From an uncultured Eubacteriales bacterium (GTDB lineage Bacteria > Bacillota > Clostridia > UMGS1810), in contig USKN01000096.1 in the NCBI GenBank assembly GCA_900555295.1, positions 1 through 7,391 of the forward strand: a stretch of 7,391 bases of DNA, read 5' to 3'. Below, piece by piece: positions 1 through 4,801 of the stretch. Position numbers and translations under genes: made by a program. Under the pieces are notes generated by a model. The model did not search any database. It saw only the letters and a list, made by a program, of their open reading frames with translations, and was not told where the DNA came from. How positions within the stretch are numbered: the first letter of the stretch is position 1; every line of letters begins with the position of its first letter.

Positions 1-499
1 CCCCGCTTAAATTCATAACATAAGTGTTAAGGTCAAAACCGTCAAATCCCATACCGTTTAAAACACCCATTATCTGCGCGCGCATTTTAAACCCGCCGGC
101 TTTATCAAATTGTTCGCTCTTTTCCGCATACAACTTCATTATTTGATTATGCTGTTCGCTGTCGGCGCTTAAATCGCTCATTTTAATTTCAAGTGCGCGA
201 ATATCCTTTTCAAGCTCAACAATATCCGAAAATACATCAACCATAGTTTGCCATATGGTTTTATTTTCCAAAACATCATCTGTTTGATGTAAAAAACCTA
301 CGCGGCTGTCTTTGCTTTTCATAACCGAACCGCTGTCGTATTCGCTCTCCCCCGCTATTATTTTAAGAAGGGTTGTTTTGCCCGCACCGTTTACGCCTAT
401 AAGTCCGGCTTTTTCGCCGTCGGCAACATTTATATTAATATTTTCAAGAATAATATCCGTTCCAAAACTTTTACATATATTTTTAATTTGCAATGCCAT
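1..499 (-). CDS. ABC-F family ATPase, YdiF-like (N-terminal part; 3' end outside window)
   Basis: The first 166 codons are visible, starting at ATG 499-497, and the frame stays open to the window edge. The protein opens MALQIKNICKSFGTDIILEN, typical of an ABC domain. The Walker A motif GVNGAGKTT is at residues 35-43, a Q-loop Gln lies in GFLHQTDD near residue 72, and the signature motif begins (LSG, residues 164-166) at the very edge. There is no transmembrane segment, and the ~90-residue charged stretch between the Q-loop and the signature matches the soluble ABC-F layout. The segment TIWQTMVDVF resembles B. subtilis YdiF. ABC-F proteins act in the cytoplasm on ribosomes as translation factors or antibiotic-protection factors; which applies cannot be told, because the inter-domain linker lies outside the window. 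It follows comF by 15 nt and has its own AGGTGA ribosome binding site, so it is probably co-transcribed. Confidence 0.92.
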   Translation of the reverse strand, partial: MALQIKNICKSFGTDIILENININVADGEKAGLIGVNGAGKTTLLKIIAGESEYDSGSVMKSKDSRVGFLHQTDDVLENKTIWQTMVDVFSDIVELEKDIRALEIKMSDLSADSEQHNQIMKLYAEKSEQFDKAGGFKMRAQIMGVLNGMGFDGFDLNTYVMNLSG

Positions 500-504
500 A
501 TTTT

Positions 505-510
505 TCACCT
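505..510 (-). promoter_or_regulatory. Ribosome binding site of the ABC-F gene
   Basis: The minus strand reads AGGTGA, then five bases, then ATG at 499. It lies in the 15-nt gap after the comF stop codon. It matches the 3' part of the AAGGAGGTGA consensus and supports the chosen start. Confidence 0.75.
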
Positions 511-514
511 GCCG

Positions 515-1150
515 TTATTTTTTTGGAGTATAACACGGCGTAATGCCTATAACCGTTTTTGCACCCGAGTTTTTAACAGCCCTTGCACATTCGTTAAGCG
601 TTGCGCCGGTTGTGTATATATCATCTGTAATTATTACCGCTTTGCCTGCAATTTTATGCGGACGGCAAACTTCAAACGAATTTTGTATGAATATTTTCTT
701 TTCATTTTTGTGCATTTTACTGAGCGGTTTAATTGCCGCCGCTTTGCACACTGCGTCATCGCAATATTGTGCATTAAAGTGTTTTGCTACGTCATATGCA
801 ATGAGTGCTGATTGATTGTACAGTCTGTCTCTTGTTATGTGTACGGGCATAGGTATAATTGCACAATCGGAATAATTGTTTAAAATATTGCTTTTTTCCA
901 ATGCACATTGTGCCAAATAAGCAAAACTGTGCGCAAGATATTTGCAGTTTTTAAATTTATACATAATCATCTTTTGCCTAACCGTATCTACATACTTAAC
1001 AGCCGATACAATATAATCACACTCACCCAAATCTTTTAAAACCATACCAAAACCGTTTTTCTCTACTTTGGTTTTGCATATTTCGCACAAGCTTATATTC
1101 TTCCCTGCCGCAACTGTTTCACCGCATATTATACACGTTTTCGGAAACAC
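515..1150 (-). CDS. comF: ComF family protein (phosphoribosyltransferase-like, competence-associated)
   Basis: From GTG 1150 the product is 211 residues. An N-terminal four-cysteine zinc-finger motif is visible (CIIC at 6-9, CEIC at 22-25). A phosphoribosyltransferase-type fold follows: MPVHITRDRLYNQS at 101-114 fits the family's R-x-R-x-x-N-Q motif, and VIITDDIYTTGATL at 172-185 is the PRPP-binding loop with its Asp pair. ComF proteins (ComFC in B. subtilis, GntX/ComF in Gram-negatives) are cytoplasmic and linked to transport or processing of transforming DNA; the reaction is not settled. The segment KPLSKMHKNEKKIFIQNSFEV corresponds to the family's usual T-x-x-Q...R-x-x-N-x-x-x-AF stretch but is divergent. 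There are 13 cysteines, more than the finger needs. The frame stays open upstream to a stop at 1202-1204 and encodes ALEDF just before VFPKTC, like ComF N-termini, so the real start may be upstream of the GTG. Family call is firm; start is uncertain. Confidence 0.92.
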   Translation of the reverse strand: MFPKTCIICGETVAAGKNISLCEICKTKVEKNGFGMVLKDLGECDYIVSAVKYVDTVRQKMIMYKFKNCKYLAHSFAYLAQCALEKSNILNNYSDCAIIPMPVHITRDRLYNQSALIAYDVAKHFNAQYCDDAVCKAAAIKPLSKMHKNEKKIFIQNSFEVCRPHKIAGKAVIITDDIYTTGATLNECARAVKNSGAKTVIGITPCYTPKK

Positions 1151-1230
1151 AAAATCTTCCAGTGCGTTTACCGCAAAACGTGCGCTGTTTATTATTTTGT
1201 TTTAATGAAAAACTATTGGAAAGTTTAAAA
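1151..1230 (-). other. recD2-comF spacer, partly coding-like in the comF frame
   Basis: This 80-nt gap has no ATG, GTG or TTG in the comF frame. Codons 1199-1201 down to 1151-1153 are nevertheless open and end ALEDF, directly joined to the comF product and resembling the usual ComF N-terminal helix. A short inverted repeat (CGTTT/AAACG, loop TGCGGT, about 1165-1180) is present but is too weak, and lacks a U-tract, to call a terminator. No promoter is evident. Confidence 0.4.
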
Positions 1231-3483
1231 TCAAAATTTAATAATTTCATCATTTGTTTCAAGCTTTTCTTTTAATCCCGAAAATCTTTTATCCTCTCTG
1301 TTGTTGTCTATCATTTTATACATAATTTCTGCTTTTCCGACCAAAACAACCAATTGTTTAGCTCTTGTTATTCCCGTATAAAACACATTTCGCGACAAAA
1401 GCATAAAAGGCGCTTCATAAAGAGGTATTATCACAGCAGGAAACTCGCTTCCCTGACTTTTGTGAACGGTAATACAATATGCAAGGTCAATTTCATCAAG
1501 ATCGCGAAAATCGTATCTTACCTTTTTATCGTCAAATACAACGGTTACAACTTTTATTTTATCATTAATCGACTCAATATATCCAACATCGCCGTTAAAC
1601 ACGCCCGAACCCACGGTACCGTCTTTTAAAAGTTCCCATTTTAAATCGTAATTATTGCGAATTTGCATAACTTTGTCACCTTCGCGAAATATTATATCGC
1701 CAAACTGCTTTTCGTGTTTTTCCTTTGACGGCGGATTTAATGTTTGCTGCAATCCTCTATTTAGGTTATACACACCCGTTACGCCTTTTTTTGCCGGTGA
1801 AAGAACCTGAATGTCAAGAGGGTCAAAGCCGTAAGCTTTGGGTAAACGTTCTTTGCACAGCTCCAATATGTATCCGAGTCCGTCCGACGGGTCAATTATT
1901 TTTTTTATAAAGAAATCGCTGTCTTTTTTATTGGTACAAGGGTATTTGCCGTCTATTACGTTATGTGCGTTCATAACAATCATACTCTCACGTGCCTGGC
2001 GAAAAATCTCTGTTAAGCGTATTACCTTTACAGCATTGCTGTCTATAATATCCCTGAGCACATTTCCCGGCCCTACAGACGGAAGCTGATTTGAATCTCC
2101 CACAAGAATTAAGCGTGTTTTGGGCTTTATTGCCGCCAAAAGGCTGTTCATAAGCACAATATCCACCATAGACATTTCATCTACAATAACCGCGTCTGTT
2201 TCTATAGGCTCGCTCTCGGCAAATGCATATTCCGACTGTTCCCTGTCCGTTACGGTTGCACCCAAAAGTCTATGAATTGTTTTTGCCTCAAGACGGCATA
2301 CCTGCGACATACGTTTTGCCGCTCTGCCCGTAGGCGCGGTAAGCGTTACTGTATACCCGTTTGAACGCATAACATCAATAATAGCGTTAATAATGGTTGT
2401 TTTACCCGTGCCGGGACCTCCCGTTATAACAAGCACGCTGTTAAACATTGCATTTTTAACCGCCTCACGCTGGAGTGTGGCAAAATGAATATTTTGTGTT
2501 TTTTCAATTATATCAATTCTGCTGTCCGCCTCATCATTTGTATACTCATACTTAACGCTTGCAAGAGTTTTTATTTTGTCGGCAACAGTTTTTTCACACA
2601 TATAATACGGAAAAAAATAAATCCTTTGTTCGTTGCCTATTGTTTCGGTTTTTAAAACACCCGAAATCAAAAGCTGTTCTATTGCCTCCATAACCAAAAT
2701 TTTATCCACATTTAAAAGCTTTGCCGAATTTTGCACAAGTATTTGCTTTGGTAAATATGTATGCCCAAATTGCGTGTTGTATTTTAATGTATATAACGTG
2801 CCCGACCTTATGCGGCGCATATCATCATTGGGATAACTCATTTTAAGTGCAATGCCGTCGGCGGTTTTAAAGCCTATTCCGTCAATTTCATCACACAAAA
2901 GATACGGATTGTCACGTATCATATCAACGGCGCACGAACCGAGTTTTTTGAAAATTTTTGCCGAGGCTTTCGGCGTTACACCGTACTGTTGCAAAAACAT
3001 TACAACAGCCGATGCGCCTTGCTGCTGTATATAGCTTTCGTGCATTGCCTGTGCCTTTGCCGCACTTATTCCTTTAATTTGCGCCAATTTCTGCGGTGCG
3101 GTTTCAAGAATATCAAGTGCGTCCTCACCAAAACGTTCAACAATTTTTCGAGCCGTACTTTCGCGTACTCCTTTTATAATACCCGATGCCAAATACTTAA
3201 ATACAGCATCCTTGCCTGCGGGTTTTTTCTTTTCAAACATTTCAACTTTAAGCTGTTCGCCGTAAACCTTATGTTCGGTCCAAACTCCCGTAAGTTTTAC
3301 TCCGTCGCCTGCATTTACACCGCTTAAATACCCTACGGCAGTAAATTTCATATTGTTGTTTTCAGCCTCAATAACTTTATATCCGTTATCTTCATTTTCG
3401 TATACAACACCCAAAACATACGCACTTATTGTTTCCTTTTGGTTTGTTAAATTGTTTTTTGTTTCACTGCCGTGTTTATTCAA
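1231..3483 (-). CDS. recD2: RecD2-family ATP-dependent 5'-3' DNA helicase
   Basis: This is a superfamily 1B helicase of the RecD2/YrrC type, which works without RecBC in repair and replication-fork maintenance. With the TTG start at 3483 it is 750 residues, normal for the family. An OB-like N-terminal domain (about 17-80) precedes helix-hairpin-helix segments (about 95-150, 165-215) typical of RecD2 rather than RecD. The motor shows Walker A GGPGTGKT (355-362), motif Ia TAPTGRAAKRM (382-392), Walker B VIVDEM (432-437), motif III LILVGDSNQLPSVGPG (458-473), motif IV LTEIFRQA (490-497), motif V ITVHKSQGSEF (671-681) and motif VI YTGITRAK (702-709). All key residues are present, so it should be active. 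An in-frame GTG at 3492 would add three residues, but it has no ribosome binding site and its bases form part of GGTGAT, spaced well for the TTG. It follows ftsY by 31 nt and precedes comF. Confidence 0.96.
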   Translation of the reverse strand: MNKHGSETKNNLTNQKETISAYVLGVVYENEDNGYKVIEAENNNMKFTAVGYLSGVNAGDGVKLTGVWTEHKVYGEQLKVEMFEKKKPAGKDAVFKYLASGIIKGVRESTARKIVERFGEDALDILETAPQKLAQIKGISAAKAQAMHESYIQQQGASAVVMFLQQYGVTPKASAKIFKKLGSCAVDMIRDNPYLLCDEIDGIGFKTADGIALKMSYPNDDMRRIRSGTLYTLKYNTQFGHTYLPKQILVQNSAKLLNVDKILVMEAIEQLLISGVLKTETIGNEQRIYFFPYYMCEKTVADKIKTLASVKYEYTNDEADSRIDIIEKTQNIHFATLQREAVKNAMFNSVLVITGGPGTGKTTIINAIIDVMRSNGYTVTLTAPTGRAAKRMSQVCRLEAKTIHRLLGATVTDREQSEYAFAESEPIETDAVIVDEMSMVDIVLMNSLLAAIKPKTRLILVGDSNQLPSVGPGNVLRDIIDSNAVKVIRLTEIFRQARESMIVMNAHNVIDGKYPCTNKKDSDFFIKKIIDPSDGLGYILELCKERLPKAYGFDPLDIQVLSPAKKGVTGVYNLNRGLQQTLNPPSKEKHEKQFGDIIFREGDKVMQIRNNYDLKWELLKDGTVGSGVFNGDVGYIESINDKIKVVTVVFDDKKVRYDFRDLDEIDLAYCITVHKSQGSEFPAVIIPLYEAPFMLLSRNVFYTGITRAKQLVVLVGKAEIMYKMIDNNREDKRFSGLKEKLETNDEIIKF

Positions 3484-3487
3484 GTAT

Positions 3488-3493
3488 ATCACC
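3488..3493 (-). promoter_or_regulatory. Probable ribosome binding site of recD2 (decides the start)
   Basis: The minus strand reads GGTGATATACTTG. GGTGAT matches the 3' half of AAGGAGGTGATC, and eight bases separate its GG from the TTG at 3483. Upstream of the alternative GTG at 3492 the sequence is A-rich (AATGCAAAAAAACG) with no Shine-Dalgarno match. This favours TTG as the true start. Confidence 0.55.
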
Positions 3494-3514
3494 GTTTTTT
3501 TGCATTATTAATAA

Positions 3515-4801
3515 TTATTCAAACATAGCCTTTGCAAAATCGTGCGGATTAAATTCCTGTAAATCATCTATACCCTCGCCTACTCCCACAAGTTTTACAG
3601 GTATTCCGTGTTCGTGGGCAATGGCAAGTACAATACCGCCCTTTGCACTTCCGTCGAGTTTTGTAAGTATTATACCTGTTATGGCGCAAGCATCGCTGAA
3701 AAGCTTTGCCTGGTTTACCGCGTTTTGACCTGTTGTGGCGTCCAAAACAAGCAATACCTCTTTAGAGCATCCGGGCAGTTCTCTTTCCGTTACCCTAAAT
3801 ATTTTTGCAAGTTCGTCCATTAAGTTTTTCTTATTATGGAGTCTGCCCGCCGTATCAAGTATTATAACATCACATTTTCTTGCTTTTGCCGCCGCTATTG
3901 TATCAAAAACGACCGATGCGGGATCGGAACCCTCACGATGTTTTACCATATCTATACCACTGCGTTTTGCCCATATTTCAAGCTGTTCCGCCGCCGCCGC
4001 CCTAAATGTATCTGCCGCACCCAAAATTACTTTTTTGCCCTGTGCGGTAAAGCGAGCCGCCATTTTACCGATTGATGTTGTTTTACCTACACCGTTTACA
4101 CCTATAACCATTATAACGCTCGGTGTTGTTTTTACATCAAGCTCGGACGAACCTTTTTCGAGTATTTCGGATATTATTTCTTCAATAGCATTTTTAACGT
4201 CATTAGGCTCTTTTATTCTGTCGGATTTAATGCGGTCGCGCAAACATTCAATAATATAAACCGATGTTTCCACACCTACATCTGCCATAATAAGCGCTTC
4301 TTCAAGTTCCTCCAGCATATCTTCATCTACTTTTACAAACGCCTTTAAAACGTTGTCAATTTTATCGTTAAATGAATTTCTGGTTTTGGCAAGCCCGTCT
4401 TTAAGACGTGCAAAAAAACCTTTTGACACAGGCTTTTCGGCTATTGTTTCTTCATCATCTTCCGTCACTGCGGTATTAATGATTTCATCCTGTTTTTCAG
4501 CATCATCATTTTTTTCGGTGTTTTCCGTATTTCCCGCGTTTTCGGTATTTTGTTCCGTTTTATAATCATCAACATTTTCAACCGTTTCCGTATTTACGGC
4601 TTGCTCCGATTTTTTAACATTTTCAACGTTTTCAACATTTTCAACATTTTCGACATCATCGGCACTTTCAGTGTTTTCAATGCCGCGGTCATCATAACCT
4701 CTTTCGTCGGTATCGGTTATTTTTTGCTCATTGTTATCTTCAATATCCTTATTTTTGCCTTTTCCGCCAAAAAGGCTGTTCCATTTATCCTTAATTCCCA
4801 T
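3515..4801 (-). CDS. ftsY: FtsY, signal recognition particle receptor GTPase
   Basis: FtsY docks SRP-ribosome complexes at the membrane by forming a GTP-dependent heterodimer with Ffh. From ATG 4801 it is 428 residues. Residues 1-16 (MGIKDKWNSLFGGKGK) are basic/amphipathic and could touch membrane. Residues 17-125 form an acidic, Asn-rich, low-complexity A domain, about one third Asp/Glu. Residues 127-141 (KGFFARLKDGLAKTR) are the usual lipid-binding helix that begins the N domain. The G domain has GVNGVGKT (234-241), DTFRAAAAEQL (264-274), DTAGR (316-320), DATTGQNA (354-361), TKLD (380-383) and GVGE (406-409), all intact. B. subtilis FtsY is about 329 residues, so the extra length is essentially the A domain. 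The frame extends nine codons further upstream with no better start; ATG 4801 has GGAGGAG before it. The gene overlaps the smc stop by 11 nt, consistent with coupled translation. Confidence 0.97.
   Translation of the reverse strand: MGIKDKWNSLFGGKGKNKDIEDNNEQKITDTDERGYDDRGIENTESADDVENVENVENVENVKKSEQAVNTETVENVDDYKTEQNTENAGNTENTEKNDDAEKQDEIINTAVTEDDEETIAEKPVSKGFFARLKDGLAKTRNSFNDKIDNVLKAFVKVDEDMLEELEEALIMADVGVETSVYIIECLRDRIKSDRIKEPNDVKNAIEEIISEILEKGSSELDVKTTPSVIMVIGVNGVGKTTSIGKMAARFTAQGKKVILGAADTFRAAAAEQLEIWAKRSGIDMVKHREGSDPASVVFDTIAAAKARKCDVIILDTAGRLHNKKNLMDELAKIFRVTERELPGCSKEVLLVLDATTGQNAVNQAKLFSDACAITGIILTKLDGSAKGGIVLAIAHEHGIPVKLVGVGEGIDDLQEFNPHDFAKAMFE
4616..4660 (-). repeat. 9-nt tandem repeat in ftsY encoding Glu-Asn-Val units
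   Basis: On the plus strand the units are AACATTTTC (4616-4624), AACGTTTTC (4625-4633), AACATTTTC (4634-4642) and AACATTTTC (4643-4651), then a degenerate GACATCATC (4652-4660). Read on the coding strand they give four consecutive E-N-V triplets near residues 51-62 of FtsY. Unit length is a multiple of three, so copy-number change would keep the frame. More diverged E-N-x units (VENVDD, TENAGNTENTE) follow. Confidence 0.9.

Noticed and set aside
488..815. Overlapping plus-strand open frames opposite comF, one Cys-rich
   Set aside because: Both are shadows of comF; the cysteines and aromatics come from reading the complement.
1165..1180. Possible hairpin terminator between recD2 and comF (CGTTT/AAACG)
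   Set aside because: The stem is only 5 bp, no U-tract follows, and the region looks coding in the comF frame.
3493..3514. Possible promoter or terminator between ftsY and recD2
   Set aside because: Only about 30 nt of AT-rich sequence with no stem-loop; no -35/-10 pair can be distinguished from the AT background.
3735..4259. 174-residue plus-strand open frame antisense to ftsY
   Set aside because: It lies wholly opposite the conserved FtsY N/G domain, has no convincing ribosome binding site and shows no recognisable domain; its Ser/Pro/Ile-rich composition is what the complement of a GTPase gene gives.
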